Shown: positions 13,609-23,527 of the stretch, piece after piece
How positions within the stretch are numbered: the stretch's first letter is position 1
Layout of the letters: every line of letters begins with the position of its first letter
Assembly: GCA_036971475.1 (NCBI GenBank)
Contig: JBAIZL010000001.1
Coordinates: 152,615,544-152,679,543 of the forward strand
DNA from: Prosapia bicincta
Lineage: Eukaryota > Arthropoda > Insecta > Hemiptera > Cercopidae
DNA: 64,000 bases
Reading direction: 5' to 3'
Program-made: the position numbers and the translations under genes
The notes under the pieces: model-generated
Databases searched by the model: none
The model's input: the letters and a program-made list of their open reading frames with translations, nothing else
Told to the model about the DNA's origin: nothing

Positions 13609-13662
13609 TTATTTTCACTGAGGATGACGATAAATTAGTCGTTGAAACGCGTTTGAAATAAA
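13609..13662 (+). ncRNA. Hammerhead-ribozyme-like motif, right arm
   Basis: Plus strand: stem I TTATTTTCA/TGAAATAA (one bulged T), core CTGAGGA at 13618-13624, extra T at 13625, stem II 13626-13643, GAAA 13644-13647, mini stem III, U17 at 13653. Relative to the left arm, one stem II base changed from C to T, which keeps a G-U pair. Activity is inference. Confidence 0.42.
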
Positions 13663-13698
13663 AAATTGTATATTTGTGAGTTGTACCATATTTTTATT

Positions 13699-14928
13699 AT
13701 TTAATTGTAATAAAATTGTTAGATAAAATAACTTCTGTAAAAACAGTCCTAGTGAAACACTTTGTATAATTGTCAAATAAGAATTTATTAATACAAATAC
13801 TTCAATATTTATTATATTAAACAACACAAAATTGGGGTAATAAGCTTATACTATTCTTATTTTCAATAATTCCTAAGCCCATTGGAATATTAGAAATTTA
13901 AAAACATGGCAATTATTTTTAACCCGTCGCAAAATTTACAGAACCCAAGTTTTCCGTCATCGCTTTGTGTCCAAATATTGGTCAATTAACATTTCCCTTC
14001 ATCTTTATAGTGGTAACTGGGATACAGCTTTCCCGATGGTGTTACTTCATCATTATGAGTATCAGAACATGGAGCACTAGCAAATGCCCGCTCCCCCCCT
14101 CCCCCCACTTAGAGGGAGGAGAGAATAACCAAGAAAGTTCTATTTTTGATTTTATATCAATGATGCTTTCATTAGAAATAATATTATCTGGTTCTAAATT
14201 GTATTATTATATTTCAAAATACCAAATTTCGAAAACGTTCTACGATAAGGTGAAAAACATTTCAACTGTCTAAGTAAAATGTAGATAAGAAAAGAAATTA
14301 GCAAGAAAAGAAACCAATTCATTTTTGAGAACCGCATGGCGCTAAGGTTGGACACGACAGTACTACCTCAACAGAACTGCAAACAACTTTATACAATAAA
14401 TTACGTCCGTACACATACATATCTCGATTAGAAGAGGGAAAAGAAAAAGAACGAGTCGAACTGGAAGAACGAAAAGCAAAGAGAAGCGAACAAAACAAAA
14501 CCACCTTCAACAAGAACAACAAAAACCGAAATCTCGTGTTTCGATCCTTTGTCTAAAGCTTGATTTAGTTATCGTTCGGTCTAAGTAGGCGGTTCCGAGT
14601 CCGGAGTCGAGCTCACAAATTTACGACCAAACTCCGCGGACATTCCAATTAAAGCCCCGAAACGCTTAATTAATCGGGCCAAACAAGTTTTGATGAGCTT
14701 TCGGGCATCGGGCAGCGAGAAAACACCGGACAGTCTATTCAGGAAATGACAAAAAAATAATGTACGGTAATTGATTTTCACAGTTTAAACTCGTTTTTGT
14801 TGACAAATAATGTCATTACTTCAACTCGGCGTTATTTAAATAGGATTAACTTTCCCACATGAATACTAGTGTCTCTTTTAAAAGGGAAAATAACACCCGG
14901 GATGCAGACAAATTGATACCTTACTTAC
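13699..14928. other. AT-rich sequence flanking a CpG-richer island
   Basis: Mostly AT-rich with no gene seen. Open frames at 13965-14273 (plus) and 14319-14522 (minus) show no domain. The patch at 14545-14775 is listed separately. Confidence 0.5.
14545..14775. promoter_or_regulatory. CpG-richer island with TTAATTAAT sites, possible regulatory element or exon
   Basis: This stretch is clearly richer in GC and CpG than its flanks, non-repetitive, and contains TTAATTAATCGGG, a homeodomain-type TAATTA core. A 66-codon minus-strand frame (14581-14781) spans it, but the peptide is unfamiliar and no splice borders stand out. It may be a conserved non-coding element. Coding function cannot be excluded. 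Confidence 0.25.
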
Positions 14929-15794
14929 ACGTTTAGGCTTACTGTTTTATTAACAAAGCACAGATTCACGAGGAGATTCACAAACACGTTTAGGCTTACT
15001 GTTTTATTAACAAAGCACAGATTCACGAACACGTTTAGGCTTACTGTTTTATTAACAAAGCACAGATTCACGAACACGTTTAGGCTTACTGTTTTATTAA
15101 CAAAGCACAGATTCACGAACACGTTTAGGCTTACTGTTTTATTAACAAAGCACAGATTCACGAACACGTTTAGGCTTACTGTTTTATTAACAAAGCACAG
15201 ATTCACGAACACGTTTAGGCTTACTGTTTTATTAACAAAGCACAGATTCACGAACACGTTTAGGCTTACTGTTTTATTAACAAAGCACAGATTCACGAAC
15301 ACGTTTAGGCTTACTGTTTTATTAACAAAGCACAGATTCACAAACACGTTTAGGCTTACTGTTTTATTAACAAAGCACAGATTCACGAACACATTTAGGC
15401 TTACTGTTTTATTAACAAAGCACAGATTCACGAACACGTTTAGGCTTACTGTTTTATTAACAAAGCACAGATTCACGAACACGTTTAGGCTTACTGTTTT
15501 ATTAACAAAGCACAGATTCACGAACACGTTTAGGCTTACTGTTTTATTAACAAAGCACAGATTCACGAACACGTTTAGGCTTACTGTTTTATTAACAAAG
15601 CACAGATTCACGAACACGTTTAGGCTTACTGTTTTATTAACAAAGCACAGATTCACGAACACGTTTAGGCTTACTGTTTTATTAACAAAGCACAGATTCA
15701 CGAACACGTTTAGGCTTACTGTTTTATTAACAAAGCACAGATTCACGAACACGTTTAGGCTTACTGTTTTATTAACAAAGCACAGATTCACGAA
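14929..15794. repeat. 45-bp minisatellite, about 19 copies
   Basis: Nearly identical 45-bp units (core TTTAGGCTTACTGTTTTATT) with an irregular first unit (about 14965-14985). Because 45 is a multiple of three, the minus strand reads as one 288-codon frame of a 15-residue repeat containing LCFVNKTVSLNVF. High identity points to recent amplification. No unique coding leader was found, so it is not called a gene. Confidence 0.97.
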
Positions 15795-15976
15795 AAACGT
15801 AGAACATTAAACACAATATATTTTGTAATTTTATTCATATTTATAGTCTTAATAGTATGTTGTGTTGATTTTACACGCATCAGAAAAATCAACTTTTAAA
15901 TATTTATAGAAGCTGTACACTGTAATTAGTGTTTACACTCGCAGGTAAAAGAAAAAAGCGGTTGATTTTCCAGTAT

Positions 15977-16206
15977 ATATATTTTATATTTGGAAACGTT
16001 TTGGAAATTGGCGTTTCCATCATCAGGCTCAGCTACATAATAAACAATCATAGACATTTTATTTAGTTTAGTGCCAAACCTGATTAGTAATGTTATTTTT
16101 AGTAATTGTCAAAATTTATGTCTGACCTAGTTGTTTATTATGTACTTAGGCCTAATGATGGAAATAAACCAATGTCAGAAACGTCTCCAATGATATAAAA
16201 TATATT
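15977..16206. mobile_element. Inverted pair of degenerate hammerhead-like termini
   Basis: Arms of about 70 bp (15977-16047 and 16131-16206) are imperfect reverse complements. Each contains the block TTGTTTATTATGTA, then a TGATGGAAA-type core and AAACGTYTCCAA. The minus arm retains CTGATGA plus an extra T and a GGAAA/TTTCC stem. The plus arm has CTAATGA, so a core base is changed. It lies just downstream, in the minus direction, of the PLE remnant. Confidence 0.5.
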
Positions 16207-16572
16207 CTTGAGTAGCTAAGAATATCGTTCTTTTCATTTATCTATATTATATACTAGCATTATTGCTCCAAACATCGATATTTTACTTCGTTAGCACCAG
16301 TTTACTACTACTTTGTTAGCACCGATGTATCGTTGATAAATATCGATATTTTAATCCAACACCAATTTATGGTTTTTAACTATCAATATGTTCGTTTATT
16401 TTGAGCATAGGTTTACAGTTGGTATTTTTATTATGGTGCTTAAACAACTTAGTTGTATCGAAATCTTGTTGCTGTTCATGACGAGATGGTTGTTAATTCT
16501 TATTACACTTTTGCTAATACTTGCGACCAGACTTTTTGTTAACTAAAAGTTGTTAAATTGTTAACTTCACTT

Positions 16573-16609
16573 GGAAGAAACTTTTTCGTCTTACGACTTC
16601 TTCAGCCTC
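16573..16609 (-). ncRNA. Hammerhead-like motif just after the PLE stop codon
   Basis: Minus strand, in order: stem I GAGG (returning CTTC, with one G-U pair), core CTGAAGA (16605-16599), one extra A, stem II GTC-GTAA-GAC, then GAAA (16587-16584) and a small A/T-paired stem III. It begins 12 bp after the stop codon of the PLE endonuclease remnant. Hammerhead motifs are established in PLE terminal repeats, so both position and form fit. The extra base in the core and the degenerate element make catalysis uncertain. Confidence 0.5.
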
Positions 16610-16621
16610 GTGTTTTTGCCG

Positions 16622-17189
16622 CTAGGAATGCTGCAGTTGTGCTTCCTTGGTACCATTTTTTTGAAAGTTAGAAGTGATGTGATCGAAGAGTATGTGTGAT
16701 CTGTGCCGTGTTTGTTTATTTAAGATGTCATTTTTATGTGTGTTGCTATGTTTATATATTTCATACTTTTCTAGTGCGTTTAACTTATGGCCTTTGTTGT
16801 ATGTGTGGAGGATGCTCATGTTATTTTCCATACTTTTGCATGATTGTTTAGTGTCCATGAGGTGATTTGCGAAGGTGGATTCAATAGTAGTGTGCAGTGC
16901 GCTTTTGTGCTCTTTATATCTTTCTGCCTGTTTGTCCAATATAGAACTTATTGTAGTTGTTGCATTTTAGTTTGTATACTCCTGGGCTATTGTATGTGTT
17001 GGAATTGTTATTAATGCTGTGGCTGATAGCCGTTTGGCTTTTATTTGTTGTTCTGTAAGCTACATTGTATCCTGCTTATTTGAATTGGTGTGCTATGTTA
17101 TTTGTGATTTTGTTTATGTATGTGAGGGTGATGAAATTGATTGTGTTCTTGTTTTTGTTGTTTGTGTTGTTGTTACTGTTCTTGTTGAG
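16622..17189 (-). pseudogene. Penelope-like element remnant, end of RT region and GIY-YIG endonuclease
   Basis: Reading 17189 down to 16622 gives a pattern typical of the PLE C-terminus: ITLTYINKITNNIAH, then AGYNVAYRTTN, an Asn/Ser linker, and the GIY-YIG signature as GVY (about 16980) and YIGQTGR (about 16943-16923). This continues with RYKEH, STFANHL, and LNALEKYEIYKH before the stop at 16622. In intact PLEs this endonuclease nicks target DNA for retrotransposition. The copy is dead. An in-frame TAA lies at 17078-17076 (normally a Lys-like position before AGY), a TGA lies at 17192-17190, and a frameshift with loss of a few residues falls between YIGQTGR and RYKEH (about 16921-16930). The RT palm region is absent. 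A hammerhead-like motif follows directly. Confidence 0.82.
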
Positions 17190-17407
17190 TCATTTTCTGT
17201 GTAGTTTGTCTATTTAATAATTGTCATATCCATTTTTGTGAGCTAAATATTTGATTGTGTTCCTTCCCAACAAGAAAGAGCTTACTTACAAAGAAATCTT
17301 CAAACTGTTGTGTGACATTGTCATGAACTGGACTTTTTCTTTAATCCTAAGCAAATCACCGTCGATTTTGAAGGAGCGATACACAACCACGTCACGTTCA
17401 CGTGATC

Positions 17408-18000
17408 AACAGCGGGGCTGTTAGGCGTAGGTTTCATCTAACACAAGCCTGGTTGAGGAAAATTCAAAAGCGGGGAGTTAGGGCGTAGGTTTCATCTAAC
17501 TCAAGCCTGGTTGAGGAAAATTCAACAGCGGGCTGTTAGGGCGTAGGTTTCATCTAAATCAAGCCTGGTTGAGGAAAATTCAACAGCGGGGCTGTTAGGC
17601 GTAGGTTTCATCTAACACAAGCCTGGTTGAGGAAAATTCAAAAGCGGGGCTGTTAGGGCGTAGGTTTCATCTAACTCAAGCCTGGTTGAGGAAAATTCAA
17701 CAGCGGGCTGTTAGGGCGTAGGTTTCATCTAACTCAAGCCTGGTTGAGGAAAATTCAACAGCGGGCTGTTAGGGCGTAGGTTTCATCTAACACAAGCCTG
17801 GTTGAGGAAAATTCAAAAGCGGGGCTGTTAGGGCGTAGGTTTCATCTAACTCAAGCCTGGTTGAGGAAAATTCAACAGCGGGCTGTTAGGGCGTAGGTTT
17901 CATCTAACTCAAGCCTGGTTGAGAAAATTTCAACAGCGGGGCTATTAGGGCGTAGGTTTCATCTAACTCAAGCCTGGTTGAGGGAAATTCAACAGCTGGG
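17408..18000. repeat. About 59-bp minisatellite, 10 copies
   Basis: Units share CGTAGGTTTCATCTAA and AAGCCTGGTTGAGG. Unit length varies from 57 to 60 bp through loss or gain of G in the GGGG and AGGG runs. Two unit types (CAACAGCGG and CAAAAGCGG) alternate irregularly. Confidence 0.95.
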
Positions 18001-19735
18001 GTTCAATAGAATATAAAAGTGAACCTTAAATGAAAAGTGAAAAGTGGTTACATTGGGTATTTGGTCTATCAATGATAGATACAACTTAGTAGAGGAAGCA
18101 TTTGTAGAAAGTCTCATATCCATACAACGTCGATAAATTGAAGAATTCTAAGACTATCTTGTAAAAACTATATTGATAGGGAGTCTAGAGTCTCTATGCA
18201 TTTGGGCATCTGCATCAGTGAACTCGGAGAGATCTACACTTGGCTGTGAATCTTTTTATGCAATTTTTTCATGAAACTTATCTGTACACCCTCATCTGAA
18301 GATTTCCGTTTTTGTTTAAGCAATCAAGGAGGTGCGATTGACATCAGAAGCTGCAAAACGCCGGGAAAATTACCAACTACCCATACAGAAAACGGCAATA
18401 TTAAGAATAACTCTGCCAAAGGCATCGTAGTGCGCTTTCTTTGACATTTAATCAAGATTAAATTTAGATTAAGTTTCTTACAATGTTCGTCTCAGCAATA
18501 CAAGAATAAGATCATACAATGTAAAATAACAATAATATGGATAAATGTGTATAGCCTATGAATGGAAATCATGTTTTACTATAATAGCAAATTAGTGTGT
18601 ACCTACTAAAAATATTTAATATAATTTAAAAATAATTTATTATAATTAATATAATTTTAAAACTGTATTTCAATTTAAATCGACCTGTTTTCATTTCAAA
18701 TAATTTTTGTGCGCAGATCGACTCTACCCTCGACTTAATCACCTCCGAACTTCGACCAATCAGTTAGGGTAATTACTGAATTACCCTAACGACTTGCGCT
18801 GAGAACGTCCTTGCGCAGTTCGACCTCAACGAATGCACATTTGGAAGCGCCCTATAGGATTTAGCAGCCTTTACACACACAGCCCGGTCCTCTATAGTCC
18901 CCTACTAGTTCTTGGTCTACGAAACTAAATCTTTATTTGAAATTGTAACATTTGCGTGATTTTACTGACATTTTTGTATTCTACGTATTATTCCTTAGAA
19001 ACAAAGGTCAAACACGACGTAATTATGTCACTCCTAAAGATAATAGAAAATATAACAGTCATTAAATATCGATTCCCGATATTTCAGTAAAAATAACTTA
19101 AATTCAAGAGTTAAAAAATTCTTAGTTTCTTATTCCAAGGCCTAGTAGGTGACTCATGGAAAACCTTCGGTAGGTAGGCAGATCTGCGCGTGTGAGGGTG
19201 TCTGCGTGTGGACGTGCGAAGGTGGATTATTCTCTAAGGCGCTTCCAGGTCTGGATGGTCTATAGCATCAGTAGGAAGCGTTGTTGAGCTATACGGCAGC
19301 CTTTTTAAAGACAGGTGGTACGTAATCTGGCCAAAGAGTCGCACGATTCCAATTGAATTTGCTCATTTAATGTGTTTTATTTGTGTTCTAGTTAGTTTTG
19401 TAAATTCGTATTGCTCTATGCATTGAGAAGTGATTCTGTTTGTTAATGCTATGAAAGTGTGTTTGTTTTTATTAATTATATAGTTAGCAAAAGTTTAGTC
19501 GGTATGGTGTTTAATTAAGTGCCTTCGTAATTCCATCTTTGTTGAAAGATGCCATCTGTTTGGCCCAGTGTAAAATTTTATACAGTCTGTACATACTTGG
19601 TGCTTGAAGTTCTACTCTCTGCATTCTTGGAATATTTGACGTTTTTTGACAATATTGGTTGTTTTTATCCGTTTTTTAGCAATATTATAAAAACTATTGT
19701 GTTTTTTAATATATATGATAGCCATATTGTTACAC
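18001..19735. other. Unique sequence, no gene seen
   Basis: AT-rich apart from GC-richer patches near 18700-18900 and 19140-19330. A plus-strand frame at 19549-19755 ends in the first unit of the next array and has no domain. A hairpin at 18763-18790 is listed separately. Confidence 0.5.
18763..18790. repeat. Perfect 12-bp inverted repeat
   Basis: GTTAGGGTAATT and AATTACCCTAAC are exact reverse complements around a four-base loop (ACTG). A CCAAT motif lies just upstream. Could be a cruciform or a transposon end. No second copy was found in the window. Confidence 0.8.
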
Positions 19736-21889
19736 TAGCTGAGAATATATACTAGGTAAGCTACATCTATTCTCAGCTAATACTAGCTAAGAATATATAC
19801 TAGGTAAGGTATATCTATTCTCAGCTAATACCAGCTGAGAATATATACTAGGTAAGCTATATCTATTCTCAGCTAATACCAGCTGAGAATATATACTAGG
19901 TAAGCTATATCTATTCTCAGCTAATTCCAGCTGAGAATATATACTAGGTAAGCTATATCTACTCTCAGCTAATAATAGCTGAGAATATATACTAGGTAAG
20001 CTATATCTATTCTCAGCTAATACTAGCTGAGAATATATACTAGGTAAGCTATATCTATTCTCAGCTAATACTAGCTGAGAATATATACTGGGTAAGCCAT
20101 ATCTATTCTAAGCTAATACCCGCTGAGAATATATACTGGGTAAGCCATATCTATTCTAAGCTAATACCAGCTGAGAATATATACTGGGTAAGCCATATCT
20201 ATTCTCAGCGAATACTAGCTGAGAATATATACTAGGTAAGCTATATCTATTCTCAGCTAATACTAGCTTAGAATATATACTGGGTAAGCCATATCTATTC
20301 TAAGCTAATACCAGCTGAGAATATATACTGGGTAAGCCATATCTATTCTAAGCTAATACCAGCTGAGAATATATACTGGGTAAGCCATATCTATTCTCAG
20401 CGAATACTAGCTGAGAATATATACTAGGTAAACTATATCTATTCTCAGCGAATACTAGCTGAGAATATATACTAGGTAAGCTATATCTATTCTCAGCTAA
20501 TACTAGCTGAGAATATATACTGGGTAAGCCATATCTATTCTCAGCTAATACCAGCTGAGAATATATACTATATAAGCTATATCTATTCTCAGTTAATATC
20601 AGCTGAGAATATATACTAGGTAAACTATATCTATTCTCAGCTAATACTAGCTGAGAATATATACTAGGTAAGCTATATCTATTCTCAGCTAATACTAGCT
20701 GAGAATATATACTAGGTAAGCTACATCTATTCTCAGCTAATACCAGCTGAGAATATATACTAGATAAGCTATACCTATTCTCAGTTAATACCAGCTGAGA
20801 ATATATACTAGGTAAGCTACATCTATTCTCAGCTAATACCAGATGAGAATATATACTAGATAAGCTATACCTATTCTCAGTTAATACCAGCTGAGAATAT
20901 ATACTAGGTAAGCTATATCTATTCTAAGCTAATACTAGCTGAGAATATATACTAGATAAGCTATATCTATTCTCAGCTAATACCAGCTGAGAATATATAC
21001 TAGATAAGCTATACCTATTCTCAGTTAATACCAGCTGAGAATATATACTAGGTAAGCTATATCTATTCTCAGTTAATACCAGCTGAGAATATATACTAGG
21101 TAAGCTATATCTATTCTAAGCTAATACTAGCTGAGAATATATACTAGATAAGCTATATCTATTCTCAGCTAATACCAGCTGAGAATATATACTAGATAAG
21201 CTATATCTATTCTCAGTTAATACCAGCTGAGAATATATACTAGGTAAGCTATATCTATTCTCAGCTAATACCAGCTGAGAATATATACTAGGTAAGCTAT
21301 ATCTATTCTCAGCTAATACCAGCTGAGAATATATACTAGGTAAGCTATATCTATTCTAAGCTAATACTAGCTGAGAATATATACTAGGTAAGCTATATCT
21401 ATTCTAAGCTAATACTAGCTGAGAATATATACTAGGTAAGCTATATCTATTCTCAGCTAATACCAGCTGAGAATATATACTAGGTAAGCTATATCTATTC
21501 TCAGCTAATACCAGCTGAGAATATATACTAGGTAAGCTATATCTATTCTCAGCTAATACCAGCAGAGAATATATACTAGGTAAGCTATATCTATTCTCAG
21601 CTAATACCAGCTGAGAATATATACTAGGTAAGCTATATCTATTCTCAGCTAATACCAGTTGAGAATATATACTAGGTAAGCTATATCTATTCTCAGCTAA
21701 TACTTGCTGAGAATATATACTAGATAAGCTATATCTATTCTCTGCTATTACCAGCTGAGAATACATACAAGGTGAGCTATATCTATTCTCAGCTAATACC
21801 AGTTGAGAATATATACTAGGTAAGCTATATCTATTCTCAGCTAACACTTGCTGAGAATATATACTAGGTAAGCTATATCTATTCTCAGC
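19736..21889. repeat. 48-bp hairpin-forming minisatellite, about 45 copies
   Basis: Each unit carries AGCTGAGAATA and its exact complement TATTCTCAGCT separated by about 20 bp, so some 42 of 48 bases form one hairpin with a six-base linker. Variant units (GGGTAAGCCAT with TTCTAAGC) occur in an ordered block of four. The block at 20088-20279 is followed directly by a second copy at 20280-20471, a 192-bp higher-order repeat. A 147-codon minus-strand frame of a 16-residue repeat (21404-21847) is a consequence of the period being a multiple of three. Confidence 0.97.
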
Positions 21890-22004
21890 CTTTAAAACAA
21901 GATTCAGCTTTTATTTTATAACATTTGTTACCAAGTACTTAATTATTTAGAAATTTCAAAAAATTGTCATTTGTTTTCAGCGTGGTGGAACTAAATGCTA
22001 TCTA

Positions 22005-22024
22005 ATAACTCCACGTGGAGTTAT
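22005..22024. promoter_or_regulatory. 20-bp perfect palindrome centred on an E-box, with a second E-box nearby
   Basis: ATAACTCCAC followed by GTGGAGTTAT is a perfect palindrome whose centre is CACGTG, the bHLH (Myc/USF/clock-type) E-box. A second CACGTG lies at 22050-22055. The palindrome is seen directly. Binding by a bHLH dimer is inference from the known consensus. Confidence 0.4.
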
Positions 22025-23318
22025 GTGAAATCCAATAACGATTTTGTTACACGTGTTGCCTTGCCCCAATACGTGACCATATTAACAGCAACATCGATTT
22101 AGTAGCTGAAAGGTTATACAGTTAATTTCCCATCCAATCCTATTAGCAAATAACTTGATCAGGGTTGACTATACTAGACAGGATCGGACTGTACCAACAG
22201 AAAGCCCATATCCAATTAATATGAACGATTGAATACATGATCTGAAATCGCCGGTCCAGACGTAACGTCTTCATTTGGAAAAGTACTAAGACAAATATCA
22301 TTTCATTTGTCAGTTGGAATATTACAGATATTTGTTTTTGTGATTCTATTTTCGTTTTGTTGTGCCATTCTACGAATTCCTTGCAGTATGTTATATAGGT
22401 ATTATCTATAGTACGAATTCCTTGTTGTATTAAAAAAATATTCATAATTTATTAAGTACGCAATTATTAAATCTATGAACTCTCAATTTTTATCGGAAAT
22501 TTTTGTAAAACTATATAACCAACTTTGCTGTAGTATTTCTTTCATGTGTGAGTTTCTCACTTGTTTACAAATTAATATTTTTAAAAAATTCATTTAATGT
22601 GAAACGAATAAAGCGGAATTCAAATAATTAGAAAATATTAACTTTTAGAATGTAGACCCCTAATACATTTACAGTAAAATAAATAATGTTACAAAGAGAA
22701 TAAAAGTGCAAACTAGTGACGAACAGAAAAACAAAATAATAACTGTGTTAATTAAAGTTTGGTTATTTTTTAAAATTTATTTGTCAAACAAAACCTTACA
22801 CAAAATAATAACATATTCACCTTTTAAAAAATATTTCAACAAATATAATACTTACACAAATATGACATTTTATGTTATATAATACATTAAGCCTACACCT
22901 TTACTTAAGAAAAAAATAATACAAAGTGATAAACAAAAAAATAGAACCTTCCAAACCGCAAAACCCATGTCTTTCACAATGTTAAAAATTTCAATAATGT
23001 TCTAATTAAAATTAAATTTTCTCATTTCGTTTGAGAATTTTTTATTTTTACAAGATTATGCCCAAATTTAGAAATATCTCTGTGTATTTTTTAAAAGAAA
23101 AAAAAGAAAAGTGTGAAGTGAAAATACATTTAAATGACTTAATCCAAGTAGAGCGATTTTGTGTTAATTATTTCAGTTTGATCTTCAACATTTTAAACAG
23201 AACATTTAAAATAATTAAGAAACAAGTCTCTCTTAACGGCCTTTTATTATAGAATCTTTGGTTTTATGAGCATTAGAAAATTATATTTTTATTAATCAAA
23301 CTAAACATATTTGTAAAT

Positions 23319-23341
23319 TATATATATATATATATATATAT
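23319..23341. repeat. (TA)n microsatellite
   Basis: Short TA run. Confidence 0.95.
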
Positions 23342-23473
23342 TATAATCTTCTATACAGAAAAATAATCAGTGATTCGACAATGGTCAAGGGACCGAAAGG
23401 TGTCTCATCACAACAAGGTAAAATTATTGCACTTAGTGGTGGATAAAAGTATTTACAATAGTAATTTATCAAC

Positions 23474-23476
<3 letters not shown>

Positions 23477-23524
<48 letters not shown>
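23477..23524. repeat. (AT)n microsatellite
   Basis: Uninterrupted AT run of about 24 units. Confidence 0.97.

Positions 23525-23527
<3 letters not shown>

Larger units (their letters stand above)
13493..13698. mobile_element. Long inverted repeat with paired hammerhead-like motifs (PLE-type terminus)
   Basis: Two arms of about 90 bp (13493-13582 and 13609-13698) are near-perfect reverse complements around a short spacer that itself holds two copies of ACTRAGTGTTAT. Each arm carries CTGAGGA, a stem-loop, then GAAACGCGTT, that is, a hammerhead-like core. The arms therefore face each other head to head. The structure fits two inverted copies of a PLE-type terminal repeat. The mechanism that formed it is unknown. 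Confidence 0.6.

Noticed and set aside
16622..16939. Treating this frame as an intact gene starting at its first Met
   Set aside because: The Met arises after a frameshift in the GIY-YIG motif. Homologous residues continue upstream in another frame, so it is part of a pseudogene.
22143..22445. Minus-strand frame containing GAAGACGTTACGTC, considered as a hammerhead or transposon piece
   Set aside because: There is a small hairpin, but no CTGANGA and no GAAAC in place. The protein shows no known domain.
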